64,000 nt of DNA from Leishmania donovani (GCF_000227135.1 NC_018256.1:189969-253968), one strand, 5' to 3'. Positions 12,601-20,590 are shown, numbered from the stretch's first letter. Numbers and translations: made by a program. The notes: generated from the sequence alone by a model not told the origin.

Positions 12601-12675
12601 TGTATGATAAGGGGATGCTGCGTGGGAGTCGAAGGCGGTGCCGCACAGTCGCTCGCTGCTCTCCCTTCGGTACAT
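3646..12675 (-). CDS. Giant low-complexity protein with N-terminal C2H2-type finger, 3,009 residues
   Basis: One uninterrupted frame of over 9 kb. The ATG at 12675 (MYRRESSERL) is preferred because further upstream the frame runs through TA/CA microsatellite encoding Tyr/Ile/Cys repeats. Near residues 188-209 there is a single finger, C-x2-C-x11-H-x5-H (CRICGLSVLRSDWEAHQ), resembling matrin/U1-type fingers that bind RNA or DNA. Most of the rest is Ser/Ala/Pro-rich and probably disordered, with poly-Ser blocks (~420-440) and Arg/His-rich patches (RRRRHRKKHHH; another His/Arg block near 2,200). A second conserved-looking island lies near 2,640-2,780 with Cys pairs (CGRLNPYCSSC), and a third near the C-terminus is helical and basic. 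I cannot assign a function. A cytoskeletal or RNA-associated scaffold is possible but is inference. Confidence 0.85.
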   Translation of the reverse strand: MYRRESSERLCGTAFDSHAASPYHTDTSLPHHVYSETWESHESRGQGQRRCEEEVSIQRGEEEDTSRLASTQSYGEGSSMSAATFARSGGAAPASAQVEGSVYTPHRTSPHVSVALPSSVGSSIRLPASPAGCLRPSSSIARDAASNPTAAAAGGGRATTSHPLPVVLDVKVIETDVVDPPFPSEIQCRICGLSVLRSDWEAHQATTLHQRRLRECATACGSCSSSSSRPLTVVVQGSSTSQPAAAAGFRGLRAPVTSRDAQKASSSVTPSARALALSRENPQERSQAAAAVERRPSCRPYPSRRELDSASSDTASPMYSTSSSSTSSSSSSRTRSISSVSAGSTCSRSAESEGSAARGHSNVSAVPHATTPRPTRQPPTPAAPSSPTPSFVLPPVSPPRFSAASSASAAACPASLLVKTRGSDEAAAAVRCVEFPEEEQERRRVRKLEKQLSSCLSRHEHKVLAACMRRWYEAMFTKATAPITDSDRPKRGGGTVVVAGAPCSPGGCTGTSLSPETVRAHRIAVNSPSPPPVSEMARDNVDSAPYEQGVSSAPLNSTSPAVSAAATGAAFRSHDQDNRSRDVAEERADEGDGGSLARRSNTQQPASPSGSMPHCGEDMQMNRLAAVGVKCAASRVVDANPIHTEHAGVLMTRGEAVSPPTPFFTTCVKSYARVHVTADGYVSPAEAHRGSRGGSAESEAQDLEVMQTKVSWVVRPASRPSAARRSSSDSSDSTSARRDWRGAVGCSGAAVDAAAAAAAARGSTCDPSQPPANSPGVEAAWGQARGKGAGRHGGSRAQLHHAAKGERGTVSGGRPHLLQPHLAAPSNVAGYGRYADDDGGVGAHAVGDAAASEEPPAPRRRRHRKKHHHSGKTKAEEWRSMSRKKRRGDSGDERAEADCASRRTQTPYEEEAHASAVHQPPHSADASATETTSAVSAILYPGDKGGGCDSVERTGEERHRRKGTGDRREGRRESGRPYSSGSAAKAATPIPSGEADTSTVEDEGALREPSPLASEAAGRRHAVSARLAVPQCNRSSTLDEASPRQSSHAPPPKAAASKRDPFSHAGALKGDHATAASPSSSIALTGALGERSSSLSSSSFSSPSSLSYSIGSDSDMAELVARLSPSTQQRAWQLLRPGSAASLLAHSVDVPKAPACVSDTQQHHELDLAATIMSATQTLTNAFIAGQGNPAAQTEEEEQVRLGHLPAFPLSALASLTPQDVRSRGAATATMPMADILSGVLTGVPGGDSGHAAASETGEQSAAHGSNHHLYRSHPRGANAAVRLPKTLLALHVMSAGAASSSVVAPPVDKLDGRVSDCDGDAAQPPREPSVPFVVNQASAEVGLLLPSSSGHPYDLGGPMCCGSGRGGRGCAGPHPFLGAALVGRESGDDNEEISVAGLPSTERYDDVYLAYAHGAATSSTHGVDEGRAQQSSGAPEEHAAVGQSGNADDVLSPSSMPPTGLGILQVSRRPSRALSTAVNERVTGAPVGASSAVQLPPSSFSTHALVESGVAQSPDEGLSLHAVEVAQRHSATANAAAGPARDLHDVHNEGAAAERRSMLAPAGAVAAVADEGRRLVGGVAPTAVYTSHAEAERAPSSLSSATGSEPTATRTGAGALVPFRTTRPLHKAVSDGPGAVLPSTNRLLAASSFAFSRGGMRAANPADAIVPSSAPAQLHLDRLRGPMWNMDQASERRLLSLDQHTDTVTPTTSAAIESGGDASSWPLRPADGKHVGKTASDTPHRGLHPTTASEAAGFSAVWRDAAGASGTALVRMTEPLNTPPYTTVVPCSRADGAGGFLYDLPSLKIPVLRARGDRDGFDEGLSRRARDRQLRGTHLSRGATAQAAVVTGSGNVPLLMPYALLPAAECIESSPETLAQPQQSTMDNHPPRPSRLPRLRDVEACICNLAGDAVTRSPTQHPEAAEASALSGALAPASAGTAHTVSYLPHGVMPTTHPYCYATLKGAADGEPGTKRDDRIAESESVVTALRSTLAARTSLGAGLEDSALNHASASSTAVTPLVEAAEAGLGAARDASPLSSSPSSCSHASPAGVHPNRRPSHHRRHCDGSAASQEKRSDERREHRRLRQGSRRDGDVSLGHHRQHRHHRSGRRREEDSNDETHRWKHRRHHRAHAQHRVPRHGRERPQAEDTGATAAQQAHLPLLYALEAAPQQGHAGADCRDVLYVVQEAGKRPPSGAHPSHPYRVALPSAPVVPSTFGHEALTRGKDHCGQPAAPCSVDMARAARQHRSHRCGSSSTPHIRDGASDENAALSRHPHRRPGERERARGHRHCCRRMPSASVLSTPSSSSRSIGSGSSMSSGGDIEVASADSPRRGRAAAWVSVPPSTAEDVARGPDSGDVPGEGKEEVGAPERSRSDDAEHSVEAPPRQPMVSIEAWRGERSAQPPSDLEWGPAAEHSGPARANAYAPEISRPSANAKAGIGASSYDPGRGEADDDKGARSVDSHQPPELAGSRRFTEQESPAGNEDGTLLSRVSPAAAPAGSASGKHAPGAQSPCSGAHGLAYVSSAKLGRPRRPSADTAATGMARGKDTADGEPAPPQHGDLLHRDSTTRFHRVSSAELPNVLAGEVRWRTSPEPSQNPSGSTRRPLYVVHNPASSACAITGRQARRAWTITNPTNSLGCGRLNPYCSSCRAKYNLMFVDPQMRPVQWPSAQCAELDQMGDCRIHSGYIFGGGDTESKRDAMLVQQRLRSKRMAAWPELPHSGRDHLIVHEEDLDGPLRQFAPPPQGHFVRIAYAEDMRLPVGPALRRRAALLAASARRSFAFSPSSAAFSQLPRHPFPGDASGDALRFITSPAGERLNDCPPASSVPWYPSTIRSGTCSYDSYLRNPTRDRSSPHNQRKRCSSCNTKDAGSASITQLDKFADVTVAESRQPPPHSYPALETVGVAKRLAVTDAGATASVSAATSGMAAEPASVAALRQEERRIKKALKQLLWRDLPQQRGTVEWENYLRSLSEGLRQQPGLALSLAPPLPAQVVETVQASLTDSAAKS

Positions 12676-12782
12676 CTGCGTCAGGGCGCCGGCAGCCACA
12701 CACAGAGAGTGACGGAGAGGCAGGGAAAAGGAGGAGGGCCACAAGCTATTATACAAGTGGGAGCAAGGCGTCAACGCACGAA

Positions 12783-12905
12783 TATATCTACACACACACA
12801 CATATAGATATGTACGCAGATATATATATATATATCTATAAATGCACACACATATATACATACATGTAGAGAGAGAGATGTATAGGTATGTATGTGTGCA
12901 GATAT
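12783..12905. repeat. CA/TA/GA microsatellite cluster
   Basis: Interleaved CA, TATA and GAGA runs, including an uninterrupted TA tract near 12821-12836. It lies in the presumed leader region of the giant gene and accounts for the Tyr/Ile-rich upstream extension of that frame. Confidence 0.85.
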
Positions 12906-13396
12906 ACGCTAGCTGTTTCACGCGGTCGACGGCAGAAGAATCTAGACTGGGAAGAGGAGGCAATCAGAGCACGACACACGTGCACAGGCCAAAGTCCACG
13001 CGCAAGCAATGGACACTGAGGCGGACTCTTGAGTGGACGCAGGATAGTCGCTGCTGCGGCAGTGCTCAGACCACTAAGCGCAGAAAGCACAACAGAGAAA
13101 GGCAGAAGAAAGCGCCGCGCTGAAGTCGGGCGGTGTGCGAATGCTGTAGAAGGTTGCCTGTATGTGTGTGTGTATCTATCCGGCGCGATGAGGGCCGTGC
13201 TTGCAGGTGGCCCGGGGCTTGAGGTTTCGATGAGAGCTTGTAATGGTACGAAGGAATGGAAGCAAGAAGGACTTGGAGTCAGAGCATCTGCACGTGGACA
13301 GATTGAACACATACTCTCCCGCACACGTGTGTCAGTGCGCGCGTACACCTATGCACAGATGTCTGCTCGGAAGCCGGGGGGGGGGGGGGGCACGCG

Positions 13397-13495
13397 NNNN
13401 NNNNNNNNNNNNNNNNNNNNNNNNNNNNNNNNNNNNNNNNNNNNNNNNNNNNNNNNNNNNNNNNNNNNNNNNNNNNNNNNNNNNNNNNNNNNNNN
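13397..13495. other. Assembly gap (99 N)
   Basis: Undetermined bases. The 21 nt before the gap (15 G then CACGCG) are identical to 21 nt shortly after it (about 13522-13542). This suggests a homopolymer-induced break with duplicated contig ends, or a tandem repeat. Confidence 0.95.
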
Positions 13496-14070
13496 CCAGT
13501 AACGACGGGTCGGCGGTGAGCGGGGGGGGGGGGGGGCACGCGCAGGCGCCTTGCCACCACCGCGGATGCTAACGATGCGTGGGCTGCTGTGGTGGTGGAA
13601 GCCGTATTAAGCGGCTATGTGTGGCGCGCACGCGTGTTGTTGAACGCCGACGACAGAGGAGAAGCGCAGCGACAGGGGCAGAGAGAAGACGCTTGCGCAC
13701 GCGAGAGAGCGAGAGAAAAGAAAGATTGAGAGTGCGTGTACCTTCGCGGTTCACTGCCGAGGCATCCATGGTGAGCTGATGCGGCCTTCCGCCGATACAT
13801 GCATGGATGCTCTCACAGGGCAATCCCACCCCCATAACGTTCACCCAATCCCCTAAAACGCCGCTGCTTGCCACTGGGGAACGCGAGGGCGGGCAGCAGT
13901 GCAGAAGTCACATAGCGGTGCATCAAGCGCACAGGCACACAGACGTGCACATGCGCAAGAACGTGTCCATCGAAACAGCTTTCCGGGGCCTTGTTTCGCT
14001 TTAGTTAACGCGCTCACTGACGCACGCGCACTCGAGAGACATGCAGACATGCACATGCGTACCTTTCTCG

Positions 14071-15579
14071 TTATGCCCTCTTCACGCCTCGCTGTCTGCC
14101 GCCGCCCTTGTGTACAGTCGCGTGTTTGCTCGTGTGGGTCTCGTCCGTCTCGCCGAACTCGGACAGCAACTCCTGTGCGGCCCGGTCGCTCTCCAAGAAG
14201 GCGTCTCCGCGGTGGGCGTACTTGATGGTGCTCACGTGATGCACGCGGTAGCCTCGCGCAAAGAGCTCCGCCAGCACACGTGCAATGTTGCGCGTGTCAT
14301 CGATGCCGCTGTGCCGCCGCCCCTCAAAGGACATGCTCATCTTTTTCAGCATGTGCGTCAGCTTCGCCTGACGGCACTTGAAGTGATCGCTGTAGCTATG
14401 CCGGACGTTGATGTAGCGGTAACACACAGGCGGGAAGTCGACCCCGTCGCGCAGGACGCTGCACTCATGCATGAAGCGGCGCATGTCCCACGGCCCGTCC
14501 GTAGCCATGCATATCATGGCCTCTGCAGACGTGTTGGCCTTCGCCGCGTCTGTGTGCTCGTCATAGACGAAGCGGCGCTGCTCCGACTTGAGGTTGTGGG
14601 AGAGGCGGTTAGGGCCGTAGTGCCTCGCCCACATCCGGCAGAGCGGATACACCTCGGTCTTCAGCCAGTCCTGGAACTGCGCGACGACTGTCGGCAGGGG
14701 GTCCGCCACATCCACCATCTCCTGCGTGATGCCCGTCAGCTCTGTGCAAAACGCTGTCAGTTTTGGATTGCGCAGCGGCCGGACATACCGATGGAACTCC
14801 GCCACGATGCGTAGCGTTGCCGTGTCCAGCACCACGACAGGAAACTCGATGATCTCGTGCGGGTAGTGAACACTGCCACTGGCGCAGGTGGCCTCGAAGT
14901 CGCACACAAGCACGTGGCTGAACGGCTGCGCGAGGAGGCGTTTGAATGGTGGGCGAGTCGGAATGCCGCTGGACGTGCCAAGAGGCGGCGCAGGGTTAGT
15001 CGCTGCCTCGCCGTCTTCGCCGTTCTCAAGGAGAGAACTCCCCTCCGCATCACCACGCAGCTGGGGCTCCTGCGTCGCTGTCGTCGTCGCGGCTCCATTT
15101 TTACCTCCGCCGCTCGCGCACGCCTTCGTGGCCTTTCGCACCTGCGATTTGCGACAAGCACCGCCATCGCCGTGGCTTCCCCCCATGAGAATATCAAAGC
15201 GGCTGCCGCCGAGCGAGTAGAGGCTGTTTCTGCTGCGGTCGTGTGCACCGTCCCGGGACGAGGAAGACAGCCGTGGAAGCGGAAACGCCGAGGTCGGCTG
15301 AGGCTCTGCGGCAGCTCCGGTACTAGAGGCTGGCGAAGAGGATGGCACCGCCTCTGCCTCTGCGGTCGTCGCGGCATGCGCCGCGTTTGTCAAGATGTCA
15401 CCAACGCGAGGGCTGGACGAGCAGGAGGGGGCCTCGGGCTTCCTGCTAGACGTGGCAGAGCGTGTTGCGTCATCCAACACGTCGTCGCCGGAAGCCGCGC
15501 GAGGAGGAGGCGGTGAGGCGGTCTGCTTCTGAAGCTCCAGCTGGCGCAGCTCCTTCGCGAGTGAACGGATGCGCCCCAT
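14071..15579 (-). CDS. ERI1-like 3'-5' exonuclease (DEDDh family), member A, 502 residues
   Basis: The C-terminal half is a DnaQ/DEDDh exonuclease closest to ERI1/3'hExo, enzymes that trim 3' ends of structured RNAs (histone mRNA stem-loop, 5.8S rRNA, siRNAs) in animals and yeasts. Exo I is CDFEATC (D227, E229), followed by HEIIEFPVVVLDT and TELTGITQEMVD. Exo II is TDGPWDMRRF (D361). Exo III is HSGIDDTRNIAR (H423, D427/D428). All catalytic acids and the general-base His are present. Compared with ERI1 there is an extra stretch of roughly 45 residues (~310-355) between Exo I and Exo II. The first ~210 residues are Ser/Ala/Pro-rich with no SAP domain visible. The C-terminus is basic. The ATG at 15579 (MGRIRSLAKEL) follows a polypyrimidine tract with AG at 15599-15598. 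First of three consecutive paralogues by coordinate. The substrate is unknown. Confidence 0.9.
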   Translation of the reverse strand: MGRIRSLAKELRQLELQKQTASPPPPRAASGDDVLDDATRSATSSRKPEAPSCSSSPRVGDILTNAAHAATTAEAEAVPSSSPASSTGAAAEPQPTSAFPLPRLSSSSRDGAHDRSRNSLYSLGGSRFDILMGGSHGDGGACRKSQVRKATKACASGGGKNGAATTTATQEPQLRGDAEGSSLLENGEDGEAATNPAPPLGTSSGIPTRPPFKRLLAQPFSHVLVCDFEATCASGSVHYPHEIIEFPVVVLDTATLRIVAEFHRYVRPLRNPKLTAFCTELTGITQEMVDVADPLPTVVAQFQDWLKTEVYPLCRMWARHYGPNRLSHNLKSEQRRFVYDEHTDAAKANTSAEAMICMATDGPWDMRRFMHECSVLRDGVDFPPVCYRYINVRHSYSDHFKCRQAKLTHMLKKMSMSFEGRRHSGIDDTRNIARVLAELFARGYRVHHVSTIKYAHRGDAFLESDRAAQELLSEFGETDETHTSKHATVHKGGGRQRGVKRA

Positions 15580-16765
15580 GCACGGAAGAAGTCGACGCTG
15601 CGGTGGGGTCGAAAAGAACTGAACGAAAGCGATATAGAAACGTTGTCGGATGGAGTTTGCCGGTCACGATACGCAAGTGCGCGCGTGCGCAGGCTCATCT
15701 GTTGGCACGCCCTTCCCACAATCGGTCCAACGGCTGAGAGCAGCACTTCTCTTGGCCAGTCTGTCGGTGCGATGACGGACCGCAGAGATGTCGTCACAGA
15801 GGATGGATAAGAGAGAATGAGCCGCAAGCGGCGCAGGAATGCCAAAAGGCGAAGGAGAAGACAGAGAGAGAACGGGAGAGGTGGAGGAAGGTTGGCGCAC
15901 GGGGTGCCTCTTTGGATGTGTCTGTGTGAGTGTGTGTGTGTGTGTGTGCATCCAACCACAAGATGTGCGCTGGCAGACGCCCAGGAAGAGCCTGCGACAT
16001 TGCACGAAGTGTTGTCAAGAAGGTGAGAGGCGAGGAAGGGAAGGGAAGGGCGCCACAGGTGCAGCCGAGTGTCACCCGAGAAGAGTGCACACACTGGACG
16101 CACACGTGGTATGGCGCTTGCATGCCACACAGATACGGAAGCAGAGTTGCAGTCCGGATATGGTGTCGGTGTCTGTCGGTATCGAGCCCTCTCCTAACCT
16201 CACATCAGCCATGCGCCTGCGCGGGCGGGTGCCGCTACCAGCTCTGCGTCTTGTTTTCTCGCTTTGTTTTCAGGTCTATTCAAGCGCACTCGGAGATGTG
16301 CCCGCGAAAACGCAGTGGCGCACACGCGTACAGGCACGCGTTGCTCCCGTTGGGGGAAGGGAGGGAGGATGGGCCGACGGTGCGTGGGTGGGTGGAGGCG
16401 CGCGCGCGCAGGAGGAGGAGGAGGAGAGCAAAGGAGATATGCAATAGAACAGAAGGCAATCAAAATGAGAGCGAGCACAACGGTTCAAGCACAACACCAG
16501 GAGAGAGTGTGCGGCACACACACACACGCACGAGAGGCTCCATCAGCGGAATTAACGCCAACGCCAACGTCAACGGTAACCACGTCATCTTGAACGGAAG
16601 CCAACGACCTGGTGAGAAGGGAGAAGCAGTGTGAAAGACCGCAGGCAACCAAACAACGAAACAAAATGAGTGGCCTCATGCATTCGTCCATCATCCGCAC
16701 ATACACAGAGGCGCGCACACACACGCACGATTCTCGCCCTCCAGTCGCTCTAGGGAGCGGGAGGC
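15580..16765 (-). other. 1.2-kb spacer between exonuclease members A and B
   Basis: It contains a TG tract (about 15919-15948) and purine-rich + strand sequence. Overlapping ORFs are repeat-driven. I see no gene. Confidence 0.5.
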
Positions 16766-19700
16766 CTAGCGAGAGTGGTCGTCCTCGTTCACGGAGTAGG
16801 GAGCAGAGATGGCCGTGGGTGACGCCTCGGACGATCGTGTGTGGCAGGACGCGGCGGGCGCCGTCGAGGGTGGTAGCAAGAGGGGTGCCGATCCGCTCAC
16901 GCTGTTCGCCCCGGTCAGCAGCAGTCCATTGAACGGCAGGCGGTTTAGTGGCACCTCACAGAAACTGCATCCGTAGTGAAGGAGACCAATTACGATGGAC
17001 GCGATGTTGCGCGCGTCGTCGAGCCCGCTATGCAGCCGCCCCTCGAAGGGAAGATGCAGCACCTCCAGCATCGCCTTGATCTTCCCCTGCGAGCACCGGA
17101 AGAAGCAGGCAAAGGTCTGCTTCACGTCGATAAACTGGTAGAAGAGCGAGGGGAAGCGGATGCCTTGGCGAGAAACGCTGTGATAGTACATGAACTCGCG
17201 CAAGTCCATCGGGCCATCCGTCACGAACATACAGCGGGCATGTGGCGGCAGCGTGTGGGAGAGCCAGCGCTCAAACTGCCTGATGACCTCCTCAAGCGAC
17301 GCTGCTGTGTCCACGTCCTCCTGCCGCATCCCGGTCAACTTCTGGCAAAAGGGGCTGAGTTCTCTCTTGTATCGCGGGCGCACAAATCGGTGAAACTCCG
17401 CCACGACACGCTGCAGTCGTGCATCGACGACCACCACCGGGAACTCGATGATCTCGTACAGGTAGTTGGGCGGCGGGTGCTCCTCGCAGGTGGCCTCGAA
17501 GTCCAGCACAAGCAGATAATCATAAGGGCATGGCAAGGCGCCGAACGGCGAGGAGTACGACATCAGCGGCGACACCGGCACGCTGCGCGCCCCGCCAGCA
17601 CCGCCGTTGAGCGAGAATGGCGGCATGCCCGGCGCCAGCGAGGACGACATGAACGTGCGTGGGGTCGTTGCCGCGCTGGGAGGTCCGCCGACGAAATGCG
17701 TGGTGCCTCTGTGCGATACGGAAGCGTAAAACGCGTTCGGTGCCGCACTGCGGCGCCGCAGCATCTCCTCGCGTGTTTCCAGGTGAAACGGCGCGCTGTT
17801 CGACGTGGACGCGTTGCCGCCGTGCGGGCTAGTGTTCATGAGCGACGCCGAGGGCTGATACGGCGCTGCTGCCTCAGACAACGGTGTCGAAGGAAAGTTG
17901 GCGAGTCCGGCCTCGCCTTCATCCTGTGTGCGCGACGCCGGCGGTGGCGTCGTGCCGCGATCCAGCATCATGGCAACGTGCTGCGACGGCGAGTACGTTG
18001 AGCTGCTCTCGGACAACTGCTTCATCGAGGAGGAGGCTGCATCGTTCGCGGTGGCGGCAGGGCTGTGCGCAACCGGGATTGGTGCTGCCGAAAAAAACGA
18101 GGCGCTTCGCGGCTTCTGAACACTGGGCGGGGTGCGGCTTTGGGAGGGGCGTGCGCTGTAGCTGAGCGTCGTCCCTGGCGACGCAGCAGACTTCACACCG
18201 ATCACGCCGGTGGCATTCGTGCCGGTGTGTGAGCTGGTCGTGATCGGCATGGGAGTAACGGCAGAAGAAGCGGCAGCGGTAGATGTCCTCGGCGTGCCGG
18301 CCCCGCCAGGCACACAGCCAGCGGTGAAGGACGGGGCTGGTGGCGTCTCGTGATCAGCTGGCGCAGGCGTCACAGGAACAATCGACCGTGCAGCCGCAGC
18401 GACTGGTGCGCCTAAGAGCGTTGCCGCAGGAGGATTGTGCAGCCCATCCGCCGACACCGCCGGTGACGCACTCGGCGCCACGGCAGTACCCTCCTCGTAC
18501 GCGTGCAGGTCCGGCGGCGTTGACACGCCGCGCCATTCCACGCCGAGCACCTCGTCCAGCGCACGTGTCAGCTCATGCTCGTTCAGGACAAGCCCGCGCA
18601 GCACTTCGAAGTGGGCACATACGCGATGCCAGCGCTCTTCTTCCGTGATGTCGGGGTCGTGTGAAGGATGTGCAGTGGCAATTGCCGTGGGTGGTGCTGC
18701 CGAGCGACCGCCAGAGGTGGCGCTGCCCCCACCAGTACCCGCGCCGCGTGCAACGGCCGCCGTGACCGGCGCGCTGGCGGCGCCCAGTGGCTTTGTGTGG
18801 AAAGGCGCAGCGTCTGTGCCTCTCAAAAAGGACGCCGACCCACCTGCCACCTTGTCGAGGGTGTCCAGCGACGCGCATGAGAGCGCTATCTCACGCAGAA
18901 GACTCAGCAGCTGCGGAATGGTGCCCGTGTCGGTCGGCACCAGCCCCAGCGGCTTAGGGGCAGATGGCTGCGCTGAAGTCCTCTCTGTCGCTTTGGAAGC
19001 AGTGGCGGCGCCGGAGGACGCGCTGCGCTGGTCAGCACGAGCGCCGTTGCCGGGGCTAGCGGTGGGCGACGCTACTCCCGAGAGAGAGACTGTTGTGCCA
19101 GACGTCGTGTCGGTGTGCACCAGTGGCGTGCCAGGGGCCAACGCGCGCGTTGTCTTCGCTCGGCCGTTCAGAACGGCCTCCAAGAAGGAGTGCGTCAACG
19201 TCGTAGGACTGCCTTTGCCCATCAGTCGAGATGTGACGCTGGCGTCATGGTGCGCTGGCTTTTTCGGTCGCATAGTAGACCCACCCGTGGGCTGCGACTC
19301 CGCCACAGCTGGCGAAGTGGACAATGTCAGCAGTGTTGCCGCCTCCATCGACGCGCGGTACTGCGCAATCTCAGTGGCCTCAGGGGGACGCTCCATGAGT
19401 GCAGACATGAGCTCCGCAGCCAAGGTGCGGGCGGCTTTGCAACGCTCGGAGATGGACCTGCAATCTGAAGAAGAGCCTGTGGCGCCGATGCAACGGTTTG
19501 CATGGGGTGTGCTGGCATTTTTGTGGTGCCGCTTCGCTGCCTTAGATTTGCTGAGGAGAGAGCCAGTGCTGCCGCCGGAGCTGGCATTAGCAGCGCCGCC
19601 ACCGTTCTGCAAGATGCCATCGCCGCTTCCACCGAAGGCGGCGGGTGTGGAGGTAGCGGTGGAGGCTGGCGACGAGCCTGCTACCAGCGTCGGTAGCTCT

Positions 19701-19954
19701 GCAGGCGGCGCTGCGTCCTCGGCGACAACGTCCCGGGGCGAGGTGGAAGTGGCGCACGGTTGCGCCAACTGCCGCCGCAGCGGCGTGCCTGCGGCCTCGC
19801 CACAAAAGGAAGTGCAGGTGGGGCTCTTGCAGTGGTCCCGTGGTTCAGCCTGGCGCGCATCAGCAGCTGCGATGGAAGGCGAATCGTCTTCTTGATGTGC
19901 CGCCACCTGTGCGGACGCCAAGCGAGCTATGATGGGGGTGTGGTCATCGGACAT
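16766..19954 (-). CDS. ERI1-like 3'-5' exonuclease (DEDDh family), member B, 1,062 residues
   Basis: Only the last ~245 residues are the nuclease: DFEATCEE (D818, E820), YEIIEFPVVVVD, QKLTGMRQEDVD, TDGPMDLREF (D913) and HSGLDDARNIAS (H975, D979), a complete DEDDh set of the ERI1 type. The long N-terminal part is Ser/Thr/Ala/Pro-rich and mostly disordered, but three helical islands stand out at about 160-205 (ARTLAAELMSALMERPPEA), 335-365 (PQLLSLLREIALSC) and 432-476 (WHRVCAHFEVLRGLVLNEHE); they may be docking segments. The frame is open upstream, but the first codon at 20020 is GTG; the first good ATG is at 19954 (MSDDHTP), directly preceded by AG and a pyrimidine run. A short Ser-rich tail follows the nuclease. 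Probably an RNA-processing or decay enzyme with a regulatory extension. Confidence 0.88.
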   Translation of the reverse strand: MSDDHTPIIARLASAQVAAHQEDDSPSIAAADARQAEPRDHCKSPTCTSFCGEAAGTPLRRQLAQPCATSTSPRDVVAEDAAPPAELPTLVAGSSPASTATSTPAAFGGSGDGILQNGGGAANASSGGSTGSLLSKSKAAKRHHKNASTPHANRCIGATGSSSDCRSISERCKAARTLAAELMSALMERPPEATEIAQYRASMEAATLLTLSTSPAVAESQPTGGSTMRPKKPAHHDASVTSRLMGKGSPTTLTHSFLEAVLNGRAKTTRALAPGTPLVHTDTTSGTTVSLSGVASPTASPGNGARADQRSASSGAATASKATERTSAQPSAPKPLGLVPTDTGTIPQLLSLLREIALSCASLDTLDKVAGGSASFLRGTDAAPFHTKPLGAASAPVTAAVARGAGTGGGSATSGGRSAAPPTAIATAHPSHDPDITEEERWHRVCAHFEVLRGLVLNEHELTRALDEVLGVEWRGVSTPPDLHAYEEGTAVAPSASPAVSADGLHNPPAATLLGAPVAAAARSIVPVTPAPADHETPPAPSFTAGCVPGGAGTPRTSTAAASSAVTPMPITTSSHTGTNATGVIGVKSAASPGTTLSYSARPSQSRTPPSVQKPRSASFFSAAPIPVAHSPAATANDAASSSMKQLSESSSTYSPSQHVAMMLDRGTTPPPASRTQDEGEAGLANFPSTPLSEAAAPYQPSASLMNTSPHGGNASTSNSAPFHLETREEMLRRRSAAPNAFYASVSHRGTTHFVGGPPSAATTPRTFMSSSLAPGMPPFSLNGGAGGARSVPVSPLMSYSSPFGALPCPYDYLLVLDFEATCEEHPPPNYLYEIIEFPVVVVDARLQRVVAEFHRFVRPRYKRELSPFCQKLTGMRQEDVDTAASLEEVIRQFERWLSHTLPPHARCMFVTDGPMDLREFMYYHSVSRQGIRFPSLFYQFIDVKQTFACFFRCSQGKIKAMLEVLHLPFEGRLHSGLDDARNIASIVIGLLHYGCSFCEVPLNRLPFNGLLLTGANSVSGSAPLLLPPSTAPAASCHTRSSEASPTAISAPYSVNEDDHSR

Positions 19955-20520
19955 CTTCGAAGAGACAAGCGTTGGCTGCTTAGGTGTGGGCGTGCGGAAA
20001 GAAGAGTTGCATGGAGGCACTGGCGCCTGCAGCGGATGCGCGAGAGAGGAAGCCGTGTTCTCTCACCCTCCCTGCCGTCGCCACCACTACGTAAGAGGCC
20101 CTCCCTGTAACGTCTTCAGCCCCTAGGCGGTGCCGATGCCTCTACCACCGTAGCAGCGCCTCGGTACAGACAAGCTGTATTCAGAAAAGAAGGAAAAAGG
20201 AGTGGGTGATCGTGATGGCAAAATATCGACGCCGGAGTCAAAGAGAGACAGCATAAGAAGGCCAACGACGCAGTGCCCCAGCAAGCAACGCCTTCCCCAA
20301 CACGCACACGCACACCCACACTCACGCACGGGTGTACACGGAAGCAGATGAACTAGCACAAGACACCACCGCGCTTACGCACATAAACGCAAGGCAAGCC
20401 GGCGCAGGCCAATGCAAAGGGAGGAGCGCGAGAAGATAAAGAAAACACAAACAGCACGCAGGAGGAAGAAAAATTATCAATGCCAAGATGTACACGTACA
20501 CACATACATGCGTACACAAA

Positions 20521-20590
20521 GATATATATATATATATGCGTGTGTGTATGTATGTATACCTCTGTGTGTGCGTGCGTGTGTGTGTGCGTA
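20521..20590. repeat. (TA)n/(TG)n microsatellite
   Basis: A TA run followed by TGTG and TATG repeats in the leader region of exonuclease member B. Confidence 0.85.

Larger units (their letters stand above)
12676..14070 (-). other. 1.4-kb spacer with microsatellites and an assembly gap
   Basis: It holds the leader of the giant gene and the 3' UTR of the first ERI1-like gene. It contains TA/CA microsatellite, two G15 tracts and a run of N. No gene is supported. Confidence 0.5.

Noticed and set aside
12676..12963. 96-residue N-terminal extension of the giant protein
   Set aside because: It translates the TA/CA microsatellite into Tyr/Ile/Cys repeats and is separated from the chosen ATG by a pyrimidine tract.
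19955..20020. 22-residue N-terminal extension of exonuclease B
   Set aside because: Its first codon is GTG; the ATG at 19954 is the first standard start in frame.
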